A stretch of 64,000 nucleotides of DNA from Cryptomeria japonica (lineage: Eukaryota > Streptophyta > Pinopsida > Cupressales > Cupressaceae). Within the stretch, counting starts at the first letter, position 1. Each line of letters opens with the position of its first letter. Both the position numbers and the translations under genes were made by a program. The stretch spans positions 235,659,803-235,723,802 of the forward strand of contig NC_081415.1 of the NCBI RefSeq assembly GCF_030272615.1. Direction: 5' to 3'. The notes beneath the pieces are model-generated. The model did not search any database and was not told the DNA's origin. It worked only from the letters and a program-made list of their open reading frames with translations. Below are positions 34,431-45,350 of the stretch, piece by piece.

Positions 34431-36126
34431 TCTTTGACTTGGTCATTATTGGCTTTAGGGCATGATTGAAGAGTTAAGTTGATATATTTAATTAAAAGGT
34501 CACATTTTAATATTATATTCGAACGTTGACCCCTTGGCCTAGTCTATTGACTTTATGTTGTTTTGAAAAGTGGGCTTTTTGAGGGTGGCGCCTTCATTAA
34601 AGATTATTTTATTAATTTCCAAAGTCAAAGCAAGCTTAATGTGGGCGCATTTATCAAGGTATTGAATTTAATTAAAATATCAATATTAAGCTTGAAAGGA
34701 AAAGGACGCCATCTTGGAGAAAGGATTAGGGTTTGGATATTGAAGTGGATTTTAGGGTTTTGTGAAGTCAACAGGAAGTTATAAAAGGAAGACTTTGAGC
34801 ATCATTTCACATCTTTGGTCTACAGTACTGTTATGTTGCCGGTTTGGCTCTAGGTTTGCTTCGAGGAAAGAAGGCCTCCTAGCTTGGGCATCGCTTCTTG
34901 TTTGTAAGACAACAACTAGTGGTGATTTTAGTTTAGTTTGTGAGTTCCTTGAAATTTGTGCATTGTAATCAGCATTGTAGTTCTTAGTTTCTGATTTTTG
35001 CATATTAGAAGTTCCTGGTTTTTGCATGTTAGCTTCAGCAGATTGGATGTTTAATTCATAAATCAAAAAAGACAAAGAAATTCGTTGTGGGTATTGCATA
35101 TTCCCTTCCATATAGGGAAGGCGCCCATGTGTGCCAATTTGTAGATTTATTTGTGAAGCATCAGATTTTTAAAAGAGAAATCGCCCTTTCCAGTTGGGTC
35201 GTACCTTTGTTGTCTTGGGAATTGTGCATTGAGTGTTAGATGCTTTTAAAGTCTGTTTTCTATTCTTAGTCTAAGCGCCTCCTTTCTATTAGAGTTTTGC
35301 AATTGATATCAAGCATTTTGAATGAGTAAAGAGTGAGTTCCGAGCATTTCAAAGGAATCCTATGTTGCTGGTTATTTGTTGAAAGGTGCAGGTCTGTTAA
35401 ATCAGTTTGGAGAAATCTGCAATATCTTTATTCGATGGTGGTGAGAGTTCTTTGAAAGCGATGGGAATGCTTCATTGAAGATTTATTCAAGTCTAGAGAA
35501 AAGGTTGGATCTGTTTATTGCCATTTCCGTTAATTTTACTTCTCAGGAAAGGAATTCATTAATATTGTACCTCTCTATTTATATGTTGATACGTATTGTT
35601 TGCAAGATTTCATCTTTCATAGTGTAAGCTGGCAGTAGTACTGATAGCAGAGTATAATCTTGCTTTATCAAATTGTAATGCTCTTCTTACTTTCAGCATT
35701 TGATATTGTATTTAATTGACCTCCACCCTATGGTAGCTACTTTCCCATTCTGGGTGTTGAGTATTTCCAGCTTCCGCATTTCTTTTCAAGCATTGTTTTG
35801 TAATCACTCCGCCATATGGTCGCCCCTCACTCCATTCTGGATTGGGTAGCACATACTTGGTGTAGAGTTCCCTTTCAGCATTTAGGGTAGAAGATCCTCT
35901 GACCATATGCTCGCCATCATCGGCGCCATTCTTGGTTAGAGTTACTGCATAAGCAATTTGTTTTAGATCCTCTGACCAATGCTCACACCTTGCCCACAAC
36001 GGGATCCTGGTGTACATTCTAGTTAGAGTTGCTTCAGCACGTTTTGGTTTATCTTCTAACCTTAATGGGTGCATTGAGTGTAATTTGTAATTTGTACAAA
36101 CGAAAAATTTGGCTCGGAATATTTCA
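34406..36126 (+). repeat. 3' LTR of the chromovirus
   Basis: Same length and termini as the 5' copy, with its TATA box at 34,780-34,787. It is followed by the right target duplication CAGCT at 36,127-36,131. Confidence 0.95.
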
Positions 36127-36131
36127 CAGCT

Positions 36132-36147
36132 TGTGTGATGAACTGGT
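36132..36147 (+). repeat. 16-bp fragment of element B's 3' LTR between two insertions
   Basis: TGTGATGAACTGGT and two flanking bases match the B 5' LTR near 22,022. They separate the chromovirus from element C, and include CTGGT, the left target duplication of C (36,143-36,147). Two independent insertions therefore landed within about 16 bp. Confidence 0.8.
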
Positions 36148-36914
36148 TGTTGGCAAATGCACACTCTAATGAGAAATTTTAGGTGATTGAAGGTATTGTC
36201 ATTGATGGCAACCTTACAATCCTATGGCACCGGCACCGACAGACACTGGCACAGGCACAGACACTGGCACCGGCACCGACAAAAATGTTCACCGGCACCC
36301 TGGCCGACAAGATTTTATTTATTGTAAAATTATTTTGTAAGCCGACAAGGCGAGTTGTAATATGACTCATATAAGTATGATTTCTTGTAAATCATTTAGG
36401 ATATGTGGATATGATTAGATTATTTCAGAACTAAGATGTGAATATAAAGGCAGAATTTGGAAATAAGGTTTTTGAAGTTGTATGAGCTTAAACCGGTACT
36501 GAACCGGGCATAGAAGATGTTGATCCGAAGAAGTACATGATATTTGATTTTCATAATCCACTTTTGTAAGTCAATGAGACTTCCCTTTTTGTACTTAAGC
36601 AGTGAGCTTTAGGCAGTTGGCCTTCCTGCATGTGCAAGCCCCTATTGTATCAGTAATATTCACTTATTAGCCAGTGAGCGAATATTGTGGGTCACAAATC
36701 CCACCGAGGTTTTTCCCACACTGGGTTTCCTCATTAAAATATTGTGTTATGGTGTGATTTCTATGTTGTGTTTATTGTTCTTATTTACTGCATTAATTCT
36801 GGTTTACCGGTACACTATTTTGAGATGCAATTCATTTAATAAGTCAAGAAAATCCATTAACCGGCAAGATACTAATTCACCCCCCCCCTCTCAATATGTT
36901 TGGGTATCCTAACA
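36148..36914 (+). repeat. 5' LTR of element C
   Basis: It begins TGTTGGCAAATG and ends ATCCTAACA. A GGCACC/GACACT-type minisatellite at about 36,226-36,282 is longer than in the 3' LTR and accounts for the 30-bp length difference. A TATA-like TATAAAGG is at about 36,443. The C-run CACCCCCCCCTCTCAAT is near 36,880. Confidence 0.85.
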
Positions 36915-36985
36915 ATTGGTATCAGATCCTAGTCTTCTATTTTCAAAAGCCTAACAGCTTGAGGAATATCCTGACACCGGTACAG

Positions 36986-37997
36986 ATGGATAATCTGAGA
37001 AAGCAATCGGAAACATCTCTTGCAGATTATGTTGCAGAAAAATTGAAGAATATAAAACTTAAAGATGCTCTAAAGGATCCACAAGAAATCATTCAAGCAC
37101 TTCAGGAAAATCTCACTATTGCTAGGAACAAAAGAAGAGAACTTCATGAGAAGATACAGAGTGATGATGATGAGAAAGAAACTCTTAATGATCTTGTAAG
37201 CAAGTTGAAGCAGGATAACATGGCCTTGAAGAATGAAATGCAAGATATGATGGTGAGGTTTTGTAAAGACATTGAAGACTGAAAGAAGAATGAAGATGAC
37301 TTGGCTAGGAGAATCAATGATGCTGGAATTGAAAATCTAAGACTCAGTCATGAAAATGATATGTTGAAGACAGATATAATTCACTTGGAGCATGATAAAA
37401 CTGAACTCATGAGACAGAAAGATTTCATAGAAAATGAGTCGGCTACTGCAAATCAAAGCAATCGGCACTGCAAACAATCATGATCACAGCAAACCGGTAA
37501 GACAACCTAATGCTTATAAATTTAATGCAAAATGCTTTAACTGTAACAAGTATGGTCATAGAGAAAATCAGTGTAGATCTAGAAACTAATAGAACACCAA
37601 TGCACCCACCGGTCAATGTTCTAAATGCAATAAAGTTGGACATAATTCAGAAAATTGCAGAATGAATGTAAGATGTTATGTTTGTGGAAGATTTGGACAC
37701 TTATCTAATCAATGCAGAACACATACCAACATAGTATATGGAAAATCTATTCAGAAAAATAATGTGACTTGCTATGCTTGTAACAAAATTGGACATATTG
37801 CAAAATTTTGTAGAAGTAAGGCATCACCGACAAACAACAAAGGACCCAACTTGAAAGGTAAAGAAAAGGTTGAAGAATTAAAGCAAGAAATTTCAAAACA
37901 ATGGATCAGAAAGTCAGATATGAATGTTAGTGAAGCTATTCCTTCACCGGTAGAACAGAGTATCACTCCATCGGCAGGAGGTTCTTCATCTAACTGA
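36986..37997 (+). pseudogene. ORF1 of element C: coiled-coil protein with four CCHC zinc knuckles
   Basis: It starts at the ATG at 36,986. The first 165 codons are charged and heptad-like (SKLKQDNMALKNEM, HLEHDKTELMRQKDF), predicting a coiled coil. After a frame change near 37,480 come four perfect C-X2-C-X4-H-X4-C knuckles at about 37,533-37,812: CFNCNKYGHRENQC, CSKCNKVGHNSENC, CYVCGRFGHLSNQC and CYACNKIGHIAKFC. Stops include TGA at 37,280 and 37,481 and a TAA-TAG pair near 37,588. Such knuckles bind RNA, so a nucleocapsid-like role is likely. The usual Copia capsid domain was not recognised. Confidence 0.75.
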
Positions 37998-38300
37998 TAA
38001 ATAATCCCCTGGGGGTATGGCAACTAATGCAAAACATGCTTATTTACCCTCGGTTGATGGTGAGAAGTTGAAATACTTCTTTACCAAAAGATGAGTTAAG
38101 TTTTCACTTAACCAGCAAGCATTAAATGTGGTAGTTGAAGGAAATGACATTATAAAGCAAGTGTTTTGGCTCTCTTTTCATTCACCGAGCATTCAAACTT
38201 CCTTAGAGCATGAAAATCCCAAGCGAAGGCATCCATAGTGAGAAGTGAAGAAAATCATTCAAGCACTCTTACCTAAAGGCAGATTAAGGTATTTATAACA
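37998..38300 (+). other. Spacer between ORF1 and ORF2 of element C, with a possible small ORF
   Basis: A reading frame from the ATG at 38,018 runs 73 codons to 38,239 with a single TGA. No family is recognised. The stretch also holds CCCCTGGGGG just before that ATG. It may be the leader of ORF2, whose ATG at 38,301 follows TATTTATAACA. Confidence 0.3.
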
Positions 38301-41300
38301 ATGGCTTCCTCCTCTGCACCTGAATTTATTGCAAACCCTACTGTAGTTGAAGTTGTTAAGCGCCCTAGGCCCGTACTTAAAATTATTCCCAAAATTGTGA
38401 AGAAAGATGATACCCTAGGATCATTTTCAAAAATACCCAATGGAGTTGCTTATGTTGAGGATCCTATAATCTACATACATTGTCATATAGAAGCACTAGG
38501 AGATGATGAAATTAAGAACATGTACAAGACTGTTATATGTGTTGAAAATGGAAATGTTAAACCAGAACACAAGATAGTTGAAACCCTAGGTTTTGTGGAA
38601 ATTCTTAGTATCCCTAATTTTCCCAAGGATGTTATAAGGATAGTGTTAATTAGAGTTCATGGAGAGTTCTTTTGGTTGGATTCAATTCACAAGATAACCA
38701 AAGAAGCAGTTAAGGCAATGACAGGCTTACCTTCCACTGATAGTAGACTTGAGAAAGGGAAAAAGGTTCCTAATCACACTGTAATGACCCTAACCAATGC
38801 AACCTTTGATAAGAGATCCTTGAGAGTAAATGATGTTAAGGATATCAATGTAAGGTTCATTAGCATGATACTTGGATACAAAGCTACTCATGCTAACAGA
38901 TTAAAATCTATTTCTAGCTTATGTATCAAAAGTGTCTATGACTTGGTAAATAACAATGCAATGATTGACATATGTGAATGGTTGAAGGATGAATTGATAG
39001 ATAATATGAACAAAATCAAAGGAGACAAGAAAGGGAATTTCAAATTTGGCAACCTACTTGTATGTTTAATGTTGTATATAACCAAGCAAGTTCCTGGTAT
39101 CCCGGTAGGAAAACAATTGTTGGACATTCTAAACAACATGGGAGAGAATGGAGAAAAGAACATAAATGAATACTTCCAGGCATTAAAAGCTAGAATGAAA
39201 ACTAGGATAAGGCTATCTCAAGCTATTGTTGACAAATATCAAAAGGAGATATGCTTTGTAATAAAGAAAGATGAGATCTGGATGGAGGCAGTGGTCCCAA
39301 GGACTATTTGGGTTACTAAAATGGGATATGAGGCAGATGAGAATATAATTGAAACTTATGCAAAAGCCCTCTTAGAAGCACCTAAAGAACCAACTGAAGA
39401 AATATTTGGTAGTGCTGAAACAATAAAAAGCAAAATTCAATCTCAGAAAAGAATAAAGAAAACTGAGCAGATAGTTAGGAAAGGAACAAGGCAGGCAAAA
39501 TAAATCAAAGAGGATGTATTAAATAAAACTGGTATCAAGGAGAGTGACTTAGAAGGACTACAATCGGAACCACATCTTTCACTGGTTGCTACCTCCTCTG
39601 ACGGTGAAATACCAGCAGAGTTCAAAAGGGTAGTCAGGAAAAGAAAACCTTCACTGGTACCCACTCCTACACCAAAAAGAACAAGACAGGAACAACAGGC
39701 AGTTAGGCCTTCGACAAAGAAGTTAACACCAAAGAAAATGAAGGAAAACCAAGTTGTCCCTCCTTTGGACAAACTTTTGGATGAGATAACTGAACATGGC
39801 ATATTGACAAATATTAGCAAGTTGTATAACACACTATCAGATGATGAAAAGGAAAGTATAGAAAATAGTGTTATTTTACATCTGGATATTTATAAGAATT
39901 TTTTTATGGAAGTTGTAGATGATATACCCAATGACTTGTATAGAAGATTAGAAGCAAGAAGGGTAGCAATTGTGGAATTAGATAAAAAGATCAAAATAGA
40001 AAAACCACTTGCAGTTCACCCAGTGAACTCAACTCAAGAGATTGATGAATTAATCAGTGAGGCTAACCGGATAGTATTTTCAACCGGTCATGGGCATGTA
40101 GCAGTAATGGCAGGAAGAGTAAATGAAATATCAAAAGAAACTGCAAACAAGTGGGACATATTCTTTGTTGAAAAGGAGAAACAAGAAGAGCTTAAGAGAC
40201 CAAATATCTTTAAAGTCTATCAAAAGGAAAAAGACAAATGTAAAGGTAAGGTAGGTGGACGTTCAAGCATAAAGGTGACAAATAACTTACCGCCACCTTC
40301 CTCTGATACTCCACCGGCAACAGAGAGTATGGAGACAACACATGAGGACACAAATCTTGACTCAAAGGTGTTGTATATAGACACATAGGAAGTGAACATT
40401 GTGGTTGATAAGGAATCAACTGAGAAGGGAAATGTGGCAACTGAGCCACTAGTAGAAGACACAATAGTTGAGACAAACATTGAGGATACAGTTGGAAACC
40501 TTGAGATTGGGACTGAACAACAAACTGAATAGGAAACTGATTCCCTGGATTCAGGAATTGCAAATACCACTGATGCACATACTGATGTATCTAATGAACA
40601 ACTGGCAACTGATAGCAATGAAAAATCCATTGAGATACCAACTGTAGATGTTTCTGAGGTGCAAACAGAAAAATCGGCAGTGGATACCACTGTAAAATCA
40701 TCAGAGGCACAATCAGAGAAACCGGCAGAGACAAATATAGAGAAATAGGTAGAGCAACAGGATTCACAGGTACATTCAGAGACAGTGCCACCGGCTACAA
40801 CAGAAAAACCTAAACCTTTGGTAGTAGAAATGGAGACATAAACTGACCCTTTAGAGAAAGAGGAAAACAAAGCTATTACCACCACCGATGGATTACATGT
40901 TGTAAAGGTAGATGGACAATCATCTAGAACCTCTATGTCTGAATTCAGACCTACTAATGTGACAAAGGTATTGCTAGATTCAATCAAGAAAATAACAGAG
41001 TGTAATGCACTAGCATATAAGGCTATAGATGATACATTACCAATTTTGAAATTGATAGCACCTAAGTGTAATATATAGAATAAAAATTCATTGAGTCAAT
41101 TAGACACATTGTCTAAGTACATAATTGACAATCTTCTGACGATTGATCAAATCAATGAGGAGACATTCAAAGAGAAAATGAATAAAAAGAAGGAAAAATT
41201 CTTTGAGGAGACAGTCAAGAAGAATAAGGAACATATGGATACCTTATTACCGGTACTAGGCAAGACAATTTTGGACTTCAAGAAACTGTACAGAGATACA

Positions 41301-41729
41301 TGCAAAATAGAAATTTTGACAAAATATATAGATAAAGAGATCAGCATATCCCAAAAGGAAATAAATGATATTGTTGACAACTTGATAGGTTCATCGGATT
41401 CAATATCAGTCATAGAACAGGAAATTGTAGGATTTGAAGAGAAAATAGAAAAACTTGAGAAAGACAAAGAAAGGATAAAGTTTAAGGCAAAAGAACTTAA
41501 GTGCAGACTAGGTCCTAAATTGGATATCCTCATCTCTTTGAGAAAAGAGATTTTTGAGGCTCTTGTTCCAGGACTTAAGACACCAGAAGAGAAAATGCAC
41601 TTTCTCAATGGTACAATTCAGAGGACTGAAGCAGCACTGAAGGATAGTGAAAGATTCTACAACAGTCTGAATGTTGCTTTAGTGGAACTTTATCAGATTG
41701 TAACCAACCGGTTACAAGGATCAAGATAG
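38301..41729 (+). pseudogene. ORF2 of element C: 1,142-codon protein of unrecognised family
   Basis: One uninterrupted frame from ATG 38,301 to TAG 41,727, broken only by stops at 39,501 (TAA), 40,386, about 40,530, 40,746 and 41,076 (TAG) and about 40,839 (TAA). Residues 1-345 look globular, with RVHGEFFWLDS, HKITKEAVKAMTGLPS and KRSLRVNDVKDI. Residues 370-480 are basic (RKRKPS, TPKRTRQ) and could hold a nuclear signal. About 485-560 is a helical block (YNTLSDDEKESIENSV). About 640-860 is Thr/Glu/Ser-rich and probably disordered. The end (900-1,142) is coiled-coil-like. No RT, integrase or protease motif. Element E carries a diverged homologue in the same order. The RVHGEFF-ITKEAV-TGLP stretch faintly recalls plant transposon-associated domains, unproven. 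Confidence 0.7.
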
Positions 41730-41761
41730 GAACTAAACTCAATTGACATTGAATGACAGCC

Positions 41762-41958
41762 TTTGTCATTGATGCCAAAGGGGGAGTAGTAGAAGATGAG
41801 AAAAATGAATGAGGAAGAGATTGTATAATAGAAGAGATCATCTACTCAGGGGGAGCACACAGGTTTGACAGTTTTGGTAAGACGGTTTTGGACAACAGTT
41901 TTGGATATACTTTTAGCTTTGTCTCATGAGTGTTGCCATCAATGCCAAAGGGGGAGAT
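41762..41958 (+). promoter_or_regulatory. Duplicated hairpin-purine motifs before the 3' LTR of element C
   Basis: The upstream copy at 41,762-41,786 reads TTTGTCATTGATGCCAAA then GGGGGAG; the first 18 bases fold back with one mismatch. The downstream copy at about 41,936-41,958 (CATCAATGCCAAAG then GGGGAGAT) is the polypurine tract next to the LTR. Confidence 0.6.
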
Positions 41959-42695
41959 TGTTGGCAAATGCACACTCCAATGAGAAATTGTAGGTGATTG
42001 AAGGTATTGTCATTGATGGAAACCTTACAATCCTCAGGCACCAGCACTGGCACCGGCAAAGATGTTCACCGACACCCTGGCCAACAAGATTTTATTTATT
42101 GTATTTTGAAATTAATTGTAAAATATTTTTGTAAGCCGACAAGGTGAGTTGTAATATGACTCATATAAGTATGAGTTCTTGTAAATCATTTAGGATATGC
42201 GGATATGGTTAGATTATTGTAGAACTTAGATGCGAATATAAAGGCAGAATTTGGAATAAGGTTTTTGAAGTTGTATGAGCTTAAATCGGTATTGAACCTG
42301 GCATAGCAGATGCTGTCCAAAATAGTACATGACATTGGATTTTCATAATCCACTTTTGTAAGTCAGTGAGACTTCCCTTTTTGTACTTAAGCAATGAGCT
42401 TTAGGTAGTTGGCCTTCCTGCATGTGCAGGCCCCTATTATATAAGTAATATTCACTTATTGGCCAGTGAGCGAATATTGTGGGTCACAAATCCCATCGAG
42501 GTTTTTCCCACACCGGTTTTCCTCGTTAAAATATTGTGTTATGGTGTGTTTATTGTTCTTGTTTACTGCATTAATTATGGTTTGGCGGTACACTATTTTG
42601 AGATGCAATTCATTTAATAAGTTAAGAAAACCCATTAACTGGCAAGATACTGATTTAACCCCCCCCCCCTCTCAGTATCTTTGGGAATCCTAACA
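41959..42695 (+). repeat. 3' LTR of element C
   Basis: It begins TGTTGGCAAATG, ends TCCTAACA and is followed by target duplication CTGAT (42,696-42,700). It differs from the 5' LTR by substitutions and several indels, so C is older than the chromovirus next to it. Confidence 0.85.
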
Positions 42696-43168
42696 CTGAT
42701 GATACTCTGTGATCGAGGTACCACATCAGCTTTGAGAGCATAAAGGATTGAGGCATGAGAAGATCGACTGTGTTTGAAGTCTACCTCAGGAATGATTATT
42801 CTTATTAGAGGCATAAGAAGAAAATGTGATGGGTTATTGATTCCCATGAGCGGTGATGAATGAACGATGTAGATTGACTTGTGATCTGTTTGAAATTGTA
42901 AAATCTCTATGCAATATGTTTGGATGGTCAGGATGAGACCGCCTATGTTGTAAACCTAAGATGTTTAGGGTTTATGGTTTATGCCACCAACATTTCTGTT
43001 ACCTATAAGGTCAATGATGTTTGTATTGAAAATTTGTTGGCAAATGTTGTGTGTGTATCCGAGTGAAGAGATACTTGATACTTGCCAGACCAGTAAAGAT
43101 GGAAACTACAAAGTGTGATTGCAGAGTAGAGGATACGAAAAGGATCTTCCTTGGAATGTAGTGTTGTT

Positions 43169-44192
43169 TGTTGGTATTTTGGTTATATTGATATGGTTTT
43201 TCATTGATGTCAACACCTATTAACACTTATCAACTCTAGCACTTTGGAGAATTAGCAATATTCACCGGCAAGCAAGTGACTTATGCACAATCACCGGTAG
43301 GATATATTGTTCACCAACACTTGGAATAACATGAAAAACACTTGGTTATGTTGAAGACATCGTTTGGACACTTTGTCTTCGATATTTGTTCATTGGTATA
43401 CTCATGTTTGCATATTTGCTATTACCGGCAAATAGGTCCAGGTTCTACACCGACAGGCTTATCTATTCCAGATCAGCACGGCACGCTATGGAGATGATTT
43501 ATTATTGTTGTAAATGCATTAAGCCAACATGTTGAATCGATATTGCATCGGTTATTGATTTACTTATAATTGTTTTATTATAATATTTTTTAGAGCCGAC
43601 CTACTAAAATTGGTCTTAGGTTATGGTATATATGTAATATCTTATTTGTAAGATCTGTATGTGATTGGGAAAAGGAATTGTAAGAAGGTATATGAGAGAA
43701 TAAGCAGAGCTATACATGTAGACATCATTTGAAGGTGAAGTAAGGTTTTTGTAAAGGCATATCAAAGTTGAACCGATACTGAATCCAGCATATGAAGATG
43801 CTATTTTGAGCAGTACATCATTATTGGATTTAATCATCCAATTGTAGTCAGTGTGACTCCTATTTGTGTTTGAGCAGTGAGCTTTAGGCGTTTGGCCTTT
43901 TTGCATGTGCAGACCCCATTTGTATACACATACTATCTGCAGTAGTATCAATTGATTGTGGGTAAGGTTTCCCATCATGGTTTTTCCCCTTACAGGGTTT
44001 CCACGTACAAACATTGGTGTTATGTGTTGTGGATGTTATTGTCTTTCTGTTTCATGCATTAATCTTTACTAGTACTGCAATTAACTGATAAATTGTCTAC
44101 CAGCATAAAGTTTAGTTAAGTTATTTTTGGTTTGAATTTATTTGACAATTGATTTACCCCCCCCCCCCCCCAGTTGTCTTCGGGACCTAACA
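43169..44192 (+). repeat. 5' LTR of element D
   Basis: It begins TGTTGGTATTTTGG and ends GGGACCTAACA. It carries the block TGGTTTTTCCCC followed by GGGTTTCCACGTA and a long C run near 44,157, shared in form with elements B, C and E. Confidence 0.85.
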
Positions 44193-44251
44193 ATTGGTAT
44201 CAAAGCCTAGTCCTCCTTTTTTCTGGAAGTTTAACAGCTTGAGGAGATCTA

Positions 44252-45350
44252 ATGTCTACTAATTATTTCAGGAAGGACACTCCTAAACTTGATGGAACCA
44301 ACTATGGCATATGGAAGATCAGAATGGAGACACATCTGAATTGCATTGGAAAGGACATCTGGGAAGTTACAAAGAATGGCTATACTGCTCCTACTCCCAG
44401 TCAGCCTAATCCACCTACCTTAGGAAAAGATGAAGAAAATGATTGCAAAGCAAGGGAAGCACTTTTGAGCGCATTATCAAATCAGCAAATCATGGGATTA
44501 TCAGATAGGTCTACTGCTAAAGCTATTTGGGATCATTTGGAAACATTGAATGAAGGAGATTCCACAGTAAAAATTGCAAAACTTGAAAGCTTCCGGGCCA
44601 GGTATGAAAATCTGAAAATGGAAGAAGATGAAAGGATTTCTACTTTTATGGAAAGAGTAAATGAAATTGTTTTGGATATTAAATGTTGTGGAGGAACCTT
44701 AAGTGAAGATCAAATTGTTTAAAAAGTTTTAAGAGAATTGCCACCGGCATACAAAATGAAAGTTACTACAATAAATGAGTTAAGAACAATGCCTAATACA
44801 TCAGTAACTAGATATACATTGATTGGAAAACTTTCAGCTTTTGAAATTGAGGAATTTGGTCGTGTTGGTACTATAAAGATAGATTTAGCTTTTAAGGCAT
44901 CAACATCATCTACACCATCATTTGACAAATCTGATTGGAAAGCCTTTTATGCAAGAGAACTTGAAGAAAGCAGGAGAGAAAATGAAGAACTTGAATAACT
45001 TGAAGCACTATTTGCAAGGAAAATACCTAAAGGTCCAGTTGGAAGTAAGTATGAAGGTAAAGCACCCTTTAAATGTTTTAACTGTAATAAGATTGGTCAT
45101 ATGGCTTCAAGATACTCTGATAGACATGCTAGATTGAGAGAAGAAGCTAGAAGAACATACAAGCCTAACCCTGAATATCATAGATACAAATTTAAGAAGA
45201 ATAAAGATAAATCTTGTTATCTTGCTAATGAAGGAGTCACTGATGATTCTGATGAGGATCCGGCAGATAATGCATGGGCCTTTGTTGCTATAATAGAAGA
45301 TCAACCAACACCTATTGTTCAACTAGTAGAGCAGGCCCTGGCAGCTAAAA
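44252..45350 (+). pseudogene. gag: Gag of element D
   Basis: It starts at the ATG at 44,252, 59 bp after the LTR. The capsid region shows LDGTNYGIWKIRMETHL and ALSNQQIMGLSDRSTAKAIWDHL, typical of Copia gag. The knuckle at about 45,073-45,114 reads CFNCNKIGHMASRY; the last Cys is replaced by Tyr. Stops are TAA at 44,720 and 44,996. No frameshift. Confidence 0.85.

Larger units (their letters stand above)
27808..36126 (+). mobile_element. Full-length Ty3/Gypsy chromovirus inserted in the 3' LTR of element B
   Basis: Two LTRs of exactly 1,721 bp (27,808-29,528 and 34,406-36,126) flank one coding frame with gag, protease, RT, RNase H, integrase and a chromodomain. Target duplication CAGCT is perfect. 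The PBS at 29,530-29,542 (TGGTATCAAAGCC) and a purine tract ending GGGGAGGGCGGAC before 34,406 are in place. A hand comparison of the LTRs gives about 33 differences and no gaps, near 98 percent identity, so it is a fairly recent insertion. Seven in-frame stops and a damaged RT site show it is dead. Confidence 0.95.
36148..42695 (+). mobile_element. Element C: LTR element lacking pol, coding for two unusual proteins
   Basis: LTRs lie at 36,148-36,914 and 41,959-42,695. The target duplication is CTGGT against CTGAT (one change). PBS TGGTATCAGAT is at 36,917-36,927, and the purine tract CCAAAGGGGGAGAT precedes the 3' LTR. The 5.0-kb interior has no protease, integrase, RT or RNase H. It encodes ORF1 (coiled coil plus four CCHC knuckles) and ORF2 (1,142 codons). 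Its LTR block, leader and PPT block resemble those of Copia elements B and D, so it was probably mobilised by their enzymes. Element E is a diverged relative. Confidence 0.85.

Noticed and set aside
40220-40987. 255-codon minus-strand ORF rich in Ser, Val and Thr
   Set aside because: It is opposite the Thr/Glu/Ser-rich part of ORF2 of element C, whose sense frame is continuous with homologous blocks in element E. The antisense ORF is a composition shadow.
43616-44014. 132-codon minus-strand ORF also present at 49,619-50,029
   Set aside because: It is duplicated because it lies in the two LTRs of Copia D; there is no domain or codon signature.
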